From contig CM035312.1 in the NCBI GenBank assembly GCA_002900995.3, forward strand, positions 930,001-994,000: 64,000 nucleotides of DNA, in the 5' to 3' direction. Below are positions 1 through 11,936 of this stretch, piece after piece. Position 1 is the stretch's first letter, and the number at the start of each line of letters is the position of its first letter. Origin of the DNA: Ganoderma boninense. Lineage: Eukaryota; Basidiomycota; Agaricomycetes; Polyporales; Polyporaceae. Both the position numbers and the translations under genes were made by a program. Below the pieces are notes generated by a model. It was not told the DNA's origin and made no database searches. It saw only the letters and a program-made list of their open reading frames with translations.

Positions 1-1072
1 TCCTTCGTGGTGCCAACTGGGAGAAGCTGATTTGGACGGGTCTCAAGTAGGATCTTGCCCTTCTTGTAGTCGCGCATGGCCGCCTCGTAACGTCCCTATA
101 TACGCGCATAGCTGCAATCAATCTAACGGAGGCGGCTTCTTGTGTAGACGAACTCACTGCTTCGATGCATTCAACAAGAGAGCTTGGTAGGTTAAAGAAG
201 AACTTCGATCGATCGAAAACGCCTAATGTTGTGCGTAGTTTCTGCGCTTTCATGGCGTTTTCCAGCACTGGTAGGAAGACTTGGTCGGCTTTCTGGGCAC
301 CAGCTAACGTTTGCGCATTAGGTTCTGCTATCTAGAATAAGTCCAGGTTATTGACGGACCCTTGAGATGTTTCTTGAGCGGTTGCGACGCAAACTCCGTC
401 TGGTCCGCGAGTATGCCTTCCTTCATCTCTGCATACAGTGCTTATGCCGCTCAAGTTAGCAGCAACTTAGGGGTCGAATTCACAGAGGTTGTAAACATAC
501 CATCTGTCGATGCCTTTACCGCGACAAATCTATCGAAGTTCTCCTCGACCAGGACGCGGATGGCTTGCGACCGTGAGTCTAAGGAGGAACGAAGATGGGC
601 GATTCCAGCAGAGAGGTCTTGGTAGGTCGCATTTGGATGAACCACAGACAAGAATGTCTTAGGATCGAATGACTTGGAGGTGATGAGGACAGCAGCCTCT
701 ATATCGAAGGTCAATGGGACTGAATGGGATGTATTCGCGTGTCGTACTAACTGGTCTCTGAATCCAATTCACGGAGACTAGTGATTGAGTCAATACGTAC
801 ACCTGTTTAGTGTATAGGCACGCTACATACTCGACAGTAACACCCAGGCCCAGCGGGTCAGTGTCGATCTCTCCTGGTCCTGTCAGGCCGAGTACCGCAT
901 TATCCGTGTCCTGGTCAACCTCCTCCCATTGTCTACATGGAAAACGATCGACTGATTTCAGAATTGCGGCATGCGTTGGCAACGAGAGAAGTCGTTACGT
1001 TGCAGTGGAGGAAGATAGCTTGTACGCTTTCAGAAGTGCATCGTCGTCAATATCGAAGTTGAGCCTCCCCAT
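1..1072 (-). CDS. sec5: Exocyst complex component Sec5 (EXOC2), 5' part, runs off the left edge
   Basis: Sec5 is a subunit of the exocyst, the complex that tethers secretory vesicles at the plasma membrane before fusion. Reading the minus strand from the ATG at 1070-1072, the first exon gives [17 protein letters not shown]. Later exons carry recognisable Sec5 N-terminal blocks: [16 protein letters not shown] (about 930-860), [19 protein letters not shown] (about 690-610), [17 protein letters not shown] (about 555-500), [17 protein letters not shown] (about 430-370) and [19 protein letters not shown] near the edge. GT-AG introns can be placed at about 453-500, 96-155 and elsewhere. Exon borders between 700 and 860 are uncertain. 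The C-terminal two thirds lies outside the window. The family assignment is strong and the exact splice model is partial. Confidence 0.88.
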
Positions 1073-1542
1073 GTCCTAGTAGATGTGGCTGCTGAGTATT
1101 GTCGTATCCCGAGCCAGTCCACAGCTATGTCGAACACAGAGGACAAGATACAGCGCGAAATGAAGAGAGAGGTTGTAGGGGTGCTGAGGAACTTCCACTG
1201 CAGCAGACCTGACGTCCGCGCAGGGTTGCAACCTATTAAGCGCTCAGAAGCCCACCGGGTCACTTTGCGCAGCCAGATTTATCTCGGACGCCATAGGATC
1301 CGTCGCAGCGGCTTCTGAGTCTACGTTGGCATCTCAGGAAGCCATCCCGAGCAGCCTGGGCTCACTGGCGGGAGTTCTAGGAGCAAGACGAACAAGCCGA
1401 GGTCGGTCGTGCGCCGGCGCGCACAGGGGAGAGGCCGTGGGAAAGAGTGGACTGCCGTGTATTTCACGGGTGGTGTGATGAGCTTGCCGCTCTTTCCCTG
1501 TCCTCCTGCTCGGCGACCCCTCTCCCCCCAACTCATCCAGTC
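1073..1542. promoter_or_regulatory. Divergent intergenic promoter between sec5 and the fatty acid hydroxylase gene
   Basis: These 470 bp separate two genes transcribed away from each other. The part nearest the hydroxylase start is CT-rich (about 1490-1540), as is common in fungal promoters. I see no clear TATA box and no convincing extra gene. Confidence 0.5.
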
Positions 1543-2935
1543 ATGTCTAAACGCGTCCGCATTTACACCGACGAGGATCTCGCGGTGCATTCAACCGCGG
1601 CCAGCTGCTGGGTTACCCGGAACGGCAAGGTCTACGATGTCACCAGCTTCCTGCCCGACCATCCCGGAGGCGACGACCTCATCCTCAACTTCGCTGGAAA
1701 GGACGTTGGCGCCATCATGAAGGACCATACTGAACATGACCATTCCGATGCCGCTTACGACATGCTCGACGAATTCGTCATTGGCAGGGTGGGGGTCGGC
1801 GAAACCATCATAGACGAAAGTGAGTGAGACGGTTGAATGACGCTTCTGGCTTGCCTTACAGTAGCGATAGACTGGGATGCCGGTGACGACTTCGAGCCGG
1901 AGGAGACGGATACTTCAGCTGACTTCCAGAAGAACGAGTTCCTCGACCTCCGCGAGCCTCTCTTCATGCAAGTCCTCCGGGCCAACTGGTCCAAGTCCTA
2001 TTATCTTCAGCAAGTCCACCAACCTCGTCATCTCGCTGACTCCCCCCGCCTCTTCGGGCCTTGGTACCTCGAGGTGAGTGTAATTTTAATCTCGAAATAC
2101 GTCGTGTCGTCTTATTGATGGTGCCCATCTTAGATCTTTACCAGGACGTCGTGGTACGTTGTGCCTACCATATGGTTGCCCATTGCTGGGTATATCGGCC
2201 TACGTTCGCTGGCCCAATTCACGAATGGCGCATACTCTCTTCCGCCGTTCTCCATCGATCCCTGGGCACCCATCAAGGCAGTGCAAGCTGGTCGCATCGC
2301 TCCCGAGGCTTTCCTATATGCCATTCCGTCGTTCCTCCTTGGTAACCTTGTGTGGACCATCCTCGAGTATATTTTCCATAGATTCCTATTCCACATTGAC
2401 CGTCTTCTGCCCGATCACCCCTACGCGTTGATGGTCCACTTCTTGATGCACGGCATTCATCACTATTTGCCCATGGACAGGTCAGTCCATGTTCACCAAA
2501 TAAGTGTTCACGCGGCTGACACCGGATAGGTTGAGGCTGGTCATGCCGCCAGTGCTCTTCGTTGTCTTGTCAACGCCTATGACAAAGTTGGCGCATTTCA
2601 TTTTCCCAACAGCTATGGCCAACGGAGTTATTTCTGGAGCTTTCACGTTTTGTACGTTCCGTAAAGTTCCCTGATGTGAGCTCTCATTCATCTCATTCCC
2701 TCTACTTAGACGTGATTTACGACGTCATGCATTATGCGTAAGTCGACTTCTTTCTGTCTGTTAGTGTTCTCGCGCTGATGATCGTGACCATAGCCTTCAC
2801 CACTCGAGACTCCCAGCGTATGCAAAGGAGATGAAGAAATACCACCTTGCTCATCATTACAAGAACTTCGACCTCGGCTTCGGCGTTACGAGCAAGATCT
2901 GGGATTACATTTTCAACACCGTCCTGGTCGTCTAG
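1543..2935 (+). CDS. SCS7: Fatty acid 2-hydroxylase (Scs7/FA2H type), cytochrome b5 fusion
   Basis: This ER membrane enzyme 2-hydroxylates the very-long-chain fatty acid of ceramides in sphingolipid synthesis. Six exons (1543-1819, 1862-2073, 2134-2480, 2530-2651, 2710-2737, 2794-2935) join to 375 aa with all phases consistent. The N-terminal cytochrome b5 domain (about residues 5-85) has the haem-ligand HPGG at 40-43 and a second histidine cluster at 62-67. The hydroxylase part has membrane segments and the di-iron histidine boxes HRFLFH (245-250) and HGIHH (269-273). Two more, LHHS and YHLAHH, are in the last exon. Order and length fit the family. Exon 5 is only 28 nt. The start is the first ATG before the b5 domain. 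Confidence 0.95.
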
Positions 2936-3937
2936 AAAACCCTTTGGTGGTCACACCTTCATTTTCTCGTCCGAACATCGCATTGCGCAGTCTCGGATTG
3001 TTTTCAGAGGTATCCGTACATCAGCTCTAATGACCGCTACGCTGTTGAAACGTTCTCTTGCTAATGTAGTAGTTTGTTTGAACCGGTCTCGCTCTACACA
3101 CCTCTCTGCCTGGCCGGTCGTTCGGCGTAGAAGATACCTTGTACTCATGTGAAGTTGGATAATGCACGCCCGTCTGTTTCGAGTCGGCGTGCTCATCTTG
3201 GACAGCAGGAAGTAAACCACCCGTTCCAATCTCCCCAGCAATATTCACGCCAGAGCATTCTGCATTGGCGAGCAGAACGATGCACTGACGACCGCTCCTC
3301 GACTCCGCTTGATGAGCGGCATCCGAAGTTTAGGAGACGTTGAACCGTCTGGAGTAAGCATGGCCGCCTCCACAAACCCGGTAACTTATCACCCTTGGCA
3401 CCACTGGAAGGTAAGAACGGATGATTTTTCTTTATCACTGTGTTCTTCTGTACCTCAAGCGAGAATAACTTACCGACGATGCCAGAACGCGCAGATGACG
3501 GTGATGTGTCCGACGGTACGCGCCCCGAACATCTTGCGAATATCAACCGTCGGCGCGATGATTTCCTCCAACAGATGTCGCAGCGCAGTTCTCCCCCATG
3601 TGACGCACCAACGCCTGGCCTCTTCTTCGTGGTGTCGGTGCCCAATGACTTCACAGCCGACCTACGTCCGGGAAGTTGTCGGCCGCCATTACCAGGTACG
3701 AGCGTCGCTAAGGTCCACGTTTATGTCTCCCTCCCGATATACAGCATCGAGAACGCTAGTGAACCCCCATGGCTCATGGGTCTACACCACGGCTTCCAAT
3801 GCAGAATCTCGGACCTAGACGGTTGGCTTCGTCGGTAGTCGTGCCCCTTAAAGTCACGGACTCGCGCCCGGCGAAATATGTATAAAGAGTCTCCCTGCAG
3901 CCGGACGATCGACGTCGTCCTCTCTCTACCCATCAAA
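2936..3937. other. 1-kb intergenic interval with overlapping short ORFs, no convincing gene
   Basis: Several ORFs of 100-170 codons overlap on both strands (for example + 3440-3838 and - 3193-3654). None contains a recognisable domain, and none can be extended with good splice sites into a longer protein. The right end is the promoter of the endoglucanase gene. Confidence 0.45.
3881..3886 (+). promoter_or_regulatory. TATA box of the GH5 endoglucanase gene
   Basis: TATAAA lies 52 bp before the endoglucanase ATG at 3938 and is followed by a CT-rich leader, a usual spacing for a highly inducible fungal secreted-enzyme gene. Confidence 0.6.
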
Positions 3938-5628
3938 ATGTCGAGGTTCACTGCTTTGCTTGCTGCCGTGACGCTCGCGATCACTGTGCGTGCCCAGTCA
4001 ACTGTGCCCGCCTGGGGCCAGTGTGGTGGTTCCGTGAGTATCGCCGATTGTTATTCACAGTCCTTCGCTTGTGTTACGTTGTGTGTTAACTTCCACAACC
4101 TAGGAGTGGACTGGTGCCACCACATGCGAATCTGGTTCTGTCTGTACCGCCCTCAATTCCTGTACGTGCATGTGGCCTCCTCCCATTCTAGCCCTTTTAC
4201 CCAACCTCCGCCCACGATAGCGTACTCCCAATGCATCCCCGGAGCGGCCACCACGACCGCTGCACCCACGTCGACCTCCGCCGCCCCCGCGCCGACGTCC
4301 TCTTGCCAAGTTCCGGCGCCGTCCGCGGGCAAGCTGCGCTTCGCAGGCGTGAACATTGCCGGGTTCGATTTCGGGTGCGGGTCGGACGGAACGTGCAACG
4401 CATCGGGCGCGTGGCCGCCGCTCACGCAGTACTACGGTGCGGACGGCGCGGGGCAGATGAAGCACTTCGTCGACAACGACGGCTTCAACGTGTTCCGGCT
4501 GCCCGTCGGGTGGCAGTTCATCACCAACGGTGTCGCGGGGGGCGATATTGACGAGGACAACTGGGCCGAGTATGATGCGCTCGTGCAGGCGTGCTTGGAC
4601 TCGGGGGCGAGCTGCATCGTCGACGTGCATAATTATGCGCGGTTCAACGGCGAGGTGCGTGCATAGCGTTGTGTGATGGGGCAGATTCGGAAGACCGACG
4701 CGTGTGTTCCTTCGCAGATCATTGGACAGGGTGGCCCGACGAACCAGGACTTCGCTGCGCTGTGGTCCAGCATCGCGGCCAAGTATGCGGACAACGACAA
4801 GATCATCTTTGGAGTGTATGTGACTCGCTTCACACCTCCTCGGTTACAGATTATTCTAATTCTGGCTCCAGGATGAACGAGCCACACGATGTACCCGACA
4901 TCAACATGTGGGCAGACAGCGTCCAAGCTGCGGTGACTGCTGTCCGTCAAGCAGGGTATGTCTAGCCGCCACCTCCAGGCCGGGTGCGGTGTCGTTTACT
5001 GATCCTTGGACGCAAAGTGCAACCTCGCAGATCATCCTCCTGCCAGGCAACAACTGGACGTCTGCCGAGACGTTCATCTCGAACGGGTCCGCCGACGCGC
5101 TCAAGAAGGTGACGAACCCCGACGGGAGCGTGACGAATCTCGTCTTCGATGTGCACAAGTACCTGGATTCGGACAACTCGTCTGTCTCTTTCCCTTCTAC
5201 TCTAACGCGTTCATGATACCGACACTGGCTCCAACAGCGGGACGCACGAAGACTGCGTGACGAACAACATCGACAACGCCTGGGCGCCACTCGCTGAGTG
5301 GCTCCGATGTAACGGACGACAAGCGTTTAACACCGAAACAGGTGGAGGCAACGTAGCGTCGTGCGAGACGTTCATGTGCGAGCAAGTCGCATACCAGAGC
5401 GCCAACTCTGACGGTGCGTAGGCATGCTACCCGCTCTTCATTTCTATCATGACGTCCAGAATGCTGATGCGACATGGCGGCGTAGTGTTCTTGGGATATG
5501 TCGGCTGGGCAGCGGGCAACTTCTACCAGGGATACGTGCTTGGGGAGGTGCCGACGGACAATGGCAATGGTGTATGGACCGACACTTCCCTCGTCTCGGC
5601 GTGCCTGGCACCCAATGCTCAGAAGTAG
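3938..5628 (+). CDS. Secreted endo-beta-1,4-glucanase, CBM1-GH5 (subfamily 5 type)
   Basis: Hydrolyses internal beta-1,4 bonds of cellulose outside the cell. Eight exons (3938-4033, 4104-4161, 4221-4654, 4718-4815, 4872-4955, 5018-5179, 5238-5413, 5486-5628) give 416 aa in one frame. A signal peptide (1-19, cleavage after VRA) is followed by a CBM1 cellulose-binding module (WGQCGG ... YSQC, about 24-59) that is itself split by two introns. A Thr/Ser/Ala/Pro linker (about 60-85) follows, then the GH5 barrel beginning KLRFAGVNIAGFDFG. The acid/base glutamate is in MNEPHD and the nucleophile in NTETGGG. The CBM1-linker-catalytic order is typical of Agaricomycete Cel5A enzymes. The gene looks intact. 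Confidence 0.95.
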
Positions 5629-6267
5629 GACATAAAATGGCTACCTTAGTCCGCCACAAGGTGGCTGCAATAGTCTCGGCAGGAGGTGGATTGACGGGTG
5701 TCGTGCTATCGACCGGGGATGTATGCTCCGTTGTTGGGATTATATTGCTGTACCTGTACCTGTTTTCGACGATGGATACAGCTCTTGAAAATCCGCACAT
5801 ATCAACGTCGTGGCTAAGTACCTCGAACGAGGACACTTTCTTCCGGAGTTGGCGCGCTCCGGTTCGTTCACTCACTTGGAGGCGCTGCACATGACCGTTC
5901 TGCAGCGCGCTTTGGGACATATCGTGGCTAAATTAATGTTTTTGAACCCATATCTGGGCTTTCTCAAGGACAAATAACGGTGGCTCAGTGATTGAAGCGC
6001 GACTCTCGTCCACCGCGACCACCGGTCTCCGGAATCTGTCCTTGTATTCATATCCGCGCACGTTCTGTCACCTCTTTGCCGACGTTTCTGAATCCTTAAT
6101 AACCTCGCGGTGGGTTTTCACCCTGAAATAGAGCGTTTCGCTGGCGACGTCGGGCCCATAAAGGATCTTCGGGCTTTTCTACCACAAGCACTGCACCTTC
6201 TCCCGGCACATAACCTGGGCCCCCCTTCGTCCTCCCTAGCTCCCTCTGCTTGTTTCCTGCTGCAGAC
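5629..6267. other. Intergenic: 3' UTR of endoglucanase and promoter of S1/P1 nuclease
   Basis: No further gene is seen. The interval joins two secreted-enzyme genes in the same orientation. Confidence 0.5.
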
Positions 6268-7633
6268 ATGCGCCCTGCGTCTTTCCAAGTTTTCGTGCTC
6301 GCGGCGGTCTTCGCGAGTGTACCCACCACATTTGCATGGGGCGCGGCTGGTCATGAAATCGTCGCGACAATTGCCCAAATACACCTCCCCAAACCCGTTC
6401 TCGAAACAGTTTGCGACATCATCAACTTGGGGGGCAGCGCGACCTCACCCTCCTCTTCCTCCTCCCACTCGCACTCCGAGGCATATCCCCCGTGTCACCT
6501 CGCACCCATCGCCGCTTGGGCGGACAGGATCCGCGGGCAGCCCCAGTACCGCTACACCGCACCGATGCACTACATCAATGCGCTCGATGACCTCCCCGCA
6601 GACTCCTGCGCATTCCCTGGCCCCCAGGGGTGGAACGGCCGACCGAACCAGAACGTCCTCTCCGCGCTCGGGAACGTCTCGCACGTCCTGCGCGGCTTCG
6701 CGGCAGGTGACCAGAGCGTCGGCGCCGCAAACGAGGCGCTCAAGTTCTTCGTGCACTGGATGGGTGACATGCACCAGCCGCTGCACATGAGCGGGCGGGA
6801 GAAGGGCGGAAACGGGGCGCGCGTCGCGTGGAACGGCCGGGTGACGAGTGCGTACTCTCTTTGTTAACCTTGAGCTTCTCCCCATCCGCCCCACCTTGGC
6901 ACGGCTGACCATATTCGTCTTTGTGCCGCCATGTACAGACCTGCATAGCGTATGGGACGGGATGCTCATTGCGCAGTCCGTGCGGCAGACGCCGCGCAAC
7001 TATTCAAGCCCCCTCGGAGGCACCGCTGGCGCGTTCGTCGAGCCGCACCTCCGCGGCGCAATCTACGACCCCTACATCCGCCGGATCATGCACGAAGGCC
7101 TCTCCGACGGCGGGCGGTTCCATGAGGAAAGCCCGAGCTGGCTTGACTGCCCCGAGCCCGCGCTCGCCGCGTTTGAGCAAGGGTCCCAGGAGCCCTTGCG
7201 CGCTGGGACGCTCGGGCTGACGACGCCTGCGGGGACGGAGAAGAAGTGGGACGATGCGACGCTGTGCCCGTACGCGTGGGCGAAGCCGATTCATGCACTC
7301 AACTGTGACCTGCCCGTCTGGCCCCACGAGCTCGACCAGGGCGGGCATCATGACGCTTTTATGGAGGCAGAGGTACACGAGCACGGGCACGAGCACGAGT
7401 ATAGTGTCGAGGAAGAGCTGGCGGATTTCGACCATGTGTTTGGCATCCACGTCGAGTCCGCACGGCCGCCGAGGCACCCGGAGTTGGTTGAGCTGGACAC
7501 GCCGGAGTATGCGGGGAAGATCGCAGACGGGTGGGTCGTAGAGCGGTTGCTGGCGATGGCGGGAGTGCGGCTTGCGGGGCTGCTCACGGACATCTTCCAC
7601 GATGTTTCTGGAGAGATGCCGTCCAAGGCATGA
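6268..7633 (+). CDS. Secreted S1/P1-type zinc nuclease
   Basis: Members cleave single-stranded DNA and RNA and remove 3'-phosphates, using three zinc ions, usually outside the cell for nutrient recovery. Two exons (6268-6847, 6939-7633) give 424 aa. The signal peptide ends ...VPTTFA at residue 23, so the mature protein starts with Trp24 in WGAAGHE, the N-terminal zinc ligand of the family. Other ligand motifs are AAWADRI, PMHYIN, HWMGDMHQPLH and NLHSVWD, the last formed exactly across the intron. An ATG six codons upstream is in frame, but the one at 6268 puts the hydrophobic segment in the correct place. The tail has an unusual His/Glu-rich stretch (HEHGHEHEY) that may also bind metal. Confidence 0.93.
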
Positions 7634-8012
7634 ATTCCACAGGTTTGAAGATGTCTCTAAAGACGAGATATATGTTCATGTACTGCCACTCACCGGCACC
7701 TTGTATATTGGATGTTTTGTACTTTTACTTTCAATGTATAATCGACGCTTCAAAGATTATGTATTCGCTAGGCGATTGTTTGGACGACGCCGTGGTTGCA
7801 AGTTGCAACGGGGCGTGGGGATTGGAGGGGATGCGACGCGATCACGTGTGTGGATGTTGACGCGAGGGGGTCGGAGACGCCGACGACGACGCTGTGATCA
7901 GGATTCCATCTCCGGCCTCTGTCCGGCCTCCTTCCATATTCCTCGCACAATAACCCTCTCAAACTGACGGCGTGTACAGCGACTACCCAACTTGTCCATT
8001 CCAACCCTCGCC
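7634..8012. other. Intergenic between nuclease gene and acidic-protein gene
   Basis: I see no gene. It holds the nuclease 3' UTR and an upstream region for the next gene. Confidence 0.45.
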
Positions 8013-10225
8013 ATGAAACGCCCTCGAGACATGTTCGACTCACCCATCTCCTCTCCCCCCATCCCCTCCAAGCGACGTTTCCTCTCCCAATCCATGGCCC
8101 CATCGTCGTCCCCGTCAGCTTCCCGATCGACACCCTATGTCCTTCCGCGGCAACCCTCCTGCTCTCCATGGGCTATCGCCACCCCACATGACTCACCCTC
8201 AAATCCGTTCGGACTCAACCGCAGTCTCCGTGCGCTGACGCTCCCTCGCCCAAGCGGGTTCGGAAAGCACATCGTCCTCCGCCTCCAGCTCGTCTCGACA
8301 GCAGACGCACCCCGCACCCGTGGGGGCCCCTCACGGCGCCATACCGAAGACCCGTTTCGCATCGTGCAGCTCCCCCTCAACTTCTCCTTCCGCCTCCTCC
8401 ACATGCTCATCCTCTTTGTGTTCGCGAGCGACGCGCGCCTGTTGATGAAGCGGAAGAGGCGTGTCTTCAGCCCACCGTCGCCAATTGGGAGGAAGAATAA
8501 AGGAAAGACACGGAGCGGCAAGAACGGGGACCATGAGAATGAGGAAAACGATGAAGAGGACCACAACGAAGAAGGGCACCTGTTCGAGGTGCTGAATGAC
8601 ATCTCGGTATGTTCCATGGTTGGAATGCGGCCCGGGCAGATCAGGGCAGGGACCGGCAAGCTATATGCGCGGCTGTCGAGTGCACGCGAGCGCAAGCTTT
8701 TCAACGATCCTGACGATGAGGATGACGAAGACGATGTGTTTGGGGGCGCGTCGACCAAGCACACTACTCCTCTAGCCGAGGTCGAGAAGGGCGCCGAGGA
8801 GGGATGGGTCTGGGAGGCCGAGGATGACTTCATGCTCTCAAACGTATGGTCCGATGGACTCGATTTGAAGAAGGGAATAATCTATGTACGTCTTTTCTTC
8901 TCTATCACTTCATCTTTGTGCTATTGAAGATCTGTTGCTTATCCGCCTGCGCATATAGCACCATACACCGTCAACGGTCGTCCATATCACCGTAAATCAA
9001 ACCCGAGTACCTGGACGGAAAGGCACAGGCAATACACCTTACGTCTTCGTGGCACAGGGTGGCACGAACGGCGCGATTCGCATATCCAACGTAGCGTCTG
9101 GTCCGATCCTGCTCTCGGACGACGAGAAGGAGAATAACGCCGCTGCGCTGCGCAAGAAGAAGGGCAAACGGAAGACACGAGCAACGAAGGGCCGCGAGCG
9201 CGAGCACCTGGACGAGCTCCCCGAAGAGGATCTGGAAGAAGTCTCGGACCTCGCCGAGCAGGAGACGGCCAACGACGATCAGCGCGAACGATGGAACTCG
9301 GGCGACGCCTTCCAGCGGTTCCTCAAGCGCGAGGCTGCTCGCGAACGCGCCATGCGCAGGCATCCAAACCCCGTCGCACCCCCTCCCCCATTCCCCCTCG
9401 AAATCGCAGCGATCGACGCGCGCAAACAGCATCCTTGTGCCTCCCTCATCGTCTCCCGTCCGGCATGGCAGGCTACGCTCGCAGACGCAGTCAAAGCCTT
9501 CATACCGATATGCGAACGCCAGTGCGGCATCATCTGTGGTATCGCTTGCGCAGTCTAGCCCCAGCACGCTCCCGATCATAGACCCCTCATCCGACTTCGA
9601 CGGTGACTTATCCGGCTGGTCCGATTATCTCCCTGAGGTTGGCGACGAGGAGACGGAGCACCTGGGCCCACGATATTCAATCGAGATCCCGCTGCATACC
9701 CCCTTCCCCGCACATCCCGCCGCGCGCCGGCGCATCGGGAGGGTGTGCTTGCGTCTGGAACGCCAGACGAGCAGAGGCCTGAGCGAGCTTAGCGACTCAG
9801 AGGACGAGGAGGGGGATGTGGAGGGTGAAGAAGAGGGAGAGAGAGGACGGCGCGCGGAGAAGGCGGCCAGGAGGGGTGGGAGCCCCAGCGAAGATGCAAC
9901 TGCGCGGCGCGCGGCTGTGGATACGACCTCGACCTCGAACCCTCGCCCGCCTGTTCCCCTTGTCCGAGTGTCAGCCCCGACTCCGGCCCCCGCCGTGCCC
10001 CCTGTCCCTATCCCGGTGCCGCCTGTGGTTGCAGCAGAGGGACCCGATGTGTTTGAGCAGGGACAGAAGGGCGATTCGGACCGCGATGAGAGCGGCGATA
10101 CGGAGGCAGATGAGAATGCGCACGAGGAGGGAGAGCAGAATAGCGACGACGAGGGTTGGGAGATCGGGGGTGTCTGGGGCCTGGGGCCTGTTCCTCCCGA
10201 CTGGGACTCAGAGGAGGAGGTCTGA
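8013..10225 (+). CDS. Unrecognised low-complexity acidic protein, gene model unresolved
   Basis: I do not recognise a family. The first exon runs from the ATG at 8013 (MKRPRDMFDS) to 8885. An intron with good borders (8886-8958) leads to a second long open frame. The product is rich in Ser/Pro at its N-terminus. It then has basic (KRKRR, KKKGKRKTR) and strongly acidic (DDEDDEDDVF, EEDLEEVSDLAEQE) stretches, which suggests a nuclear protein. The second frame stops at 9558, but a different plus frame, open from about 9437, continues in the same acidic style to the stop at 10225. Either another intron lies between about 9440 and 9560, or there is a frameshift or assembly error. The end at 10225 is therefore an inference. 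Confidence 0.5.
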
Positions 10226-11936
10226 GCTGCGGCGTCGTCGTGCTCTCCCGCGGTCCATGGACGAAGAGGGCCGGGCTCGGTTGATTATTAGATTTCTCAC
10301 TCACGACCACTAACGCCAGCATGTCGGCAACGTCGCCCTTGTATGAATAGCAGTAGCCGCTGTATCGTTGCATAATATCGCACAGACTATAGGTATGTAG
10401 TTTAGCTTTCGCTTTTTTAGTTGTATCGTGTTCATGCATTACTGAGGTTACTGTCTTCTGACATACATCTGAGCGTGTCCGGAGGTTAACTTCTAGCTGT
10501 CGTGGGCTCTGAGGCTTGCGCGTTAGACCTCACGCGAAGGAACAGGCCGGAATAACCACAAATGCGGCTGGCGATAAGCAAGGGATTCATTCTTGAGAAC
10601 GCACAGCCTTGAAGACAGGAGGTGGCTGAAAACGTGGAAGAAGATATTTACGCTGTTCAACTTCAAGGGCTTCAGGGAGGTGAGGCGCAGCACATGCTAC
10701 CAGAAACACCTACAGTGAGTAAAGCTCAGCTGCTCTAGACATCAGACGGACGAGCAGTTAAAGGCCGTCAGCTACTCGTCATGACCTTCAACCGGTCACT
10801 GTTGCTCATTCACGTAGCGGAGAGCAATTCTTCAGTTCTCGGTCGGACTCGATATCTCAATAGGCAGCCCCTGAACGCGCCAGGCCCTCACAACGAAGCC
10901 CCACGGTGGTCGCTGATACAATTCATGAGCAACTGCTGTGGTCAATATTCAATCATGATGGGCGGGTAGCTCAGAATGGTCCACCCTCCGATTCAACAAC
11001 GTTACGTTCCCGGTTGCGTCAAGGTCTACGTAGAGAAGCGTCTATTCCTGCAGCTGGGCCATGACATCACACACCCCACCAAGCATGTCTACGCTTCACT
11101 AGGTTGCTCTTGGTTCTTCTGGAAAAAATCGCTCACCATGGACCATGCGGTATTCGTCGACTTTCATTCCCAAACAGAAGCAGACAGAAGCCCCCCGAAA
11201 CGGGCCGCGCGCCTTGCCGCGAGTTCTGCAATGGAATGTTTGCCGGTCGATGGCTCCGCGCTCGTACGTTCCTGTTCCTGGCTCGGGTACATAAATGGGT
11301 TGACTTGATATATTTCAAGATATCTCATTGCTTATGCGTACTATTACTTAGTACGTTTAGCCTGAAAAGCTCCCGGAACAAGCCCCAACGGGCTCCCTCC
11401 GCCGGGGGAGCACTGAGCTCTCTACTTGCTGTAAGTAGCTGCACGACAATTTCCTTCAGCCATGGTCCACATGATATTGGTCACCTGAAAAAATCCGTGG
11501 AAACGCAACATGCGCCTATCAGTCCACAAGAGAGAGGATGCCAACCAAATGTCAACATGTCCAGTGGGAGAGGTGCGGGACTCGTGTGGGGGGTTGGCGA
11601 GGCGGTGCCCTGTCGGAGGTGCGTCAGACCGGGATCTCTGCAAAATCTTGATGCGCGGGAGATCGTCATCACCCGCAAGTAAGTACTGTAACGACTGTGC
11701 TCCGTCTCTCGGTGAAGCCCGCCGAACCTTTTAGCCGCGATCAACGGCCTCCACCCATGATTATAATAAAATTCCCTCCTCCCAGGACCAACCCCATAAA
11801 CGATCCTCACTCCCCGACCCGCTTATGCTGTCGCCTCGCTTTTAATTGTGTGGTCCCTGCGCCGACCGCCACGACACTCTTATACATGCTGTACTGTTGA
11901 ACCACTCTCAGCTGGGAGACCTGGCCGACGAGTCTC
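10226..11936. other. 1.7-kb intergenic region
   Basis: Only short unrelated ORFs occur (for example + 11104-11682), with no domain or supporting splice pattern. I find no repeat longer than a few bases and no tRNA. Confidence 0.4.

Noticed and set aside
3193..3838. Overlapping ORFs on both strands between the hydroxylase and endoglucanase genes
   Set aside because: No domain, no mutually consistent splice sites and conflicting frames, so not supported as a gene.
8135..8833. 232-codon minus-strand ORF
   Set aside because: It lies opposite the first exon of the acidic protein. Its Ser/Arg-rich translation is the usual antisense shadow of acidic GC-rich coding sequence, with no domain.
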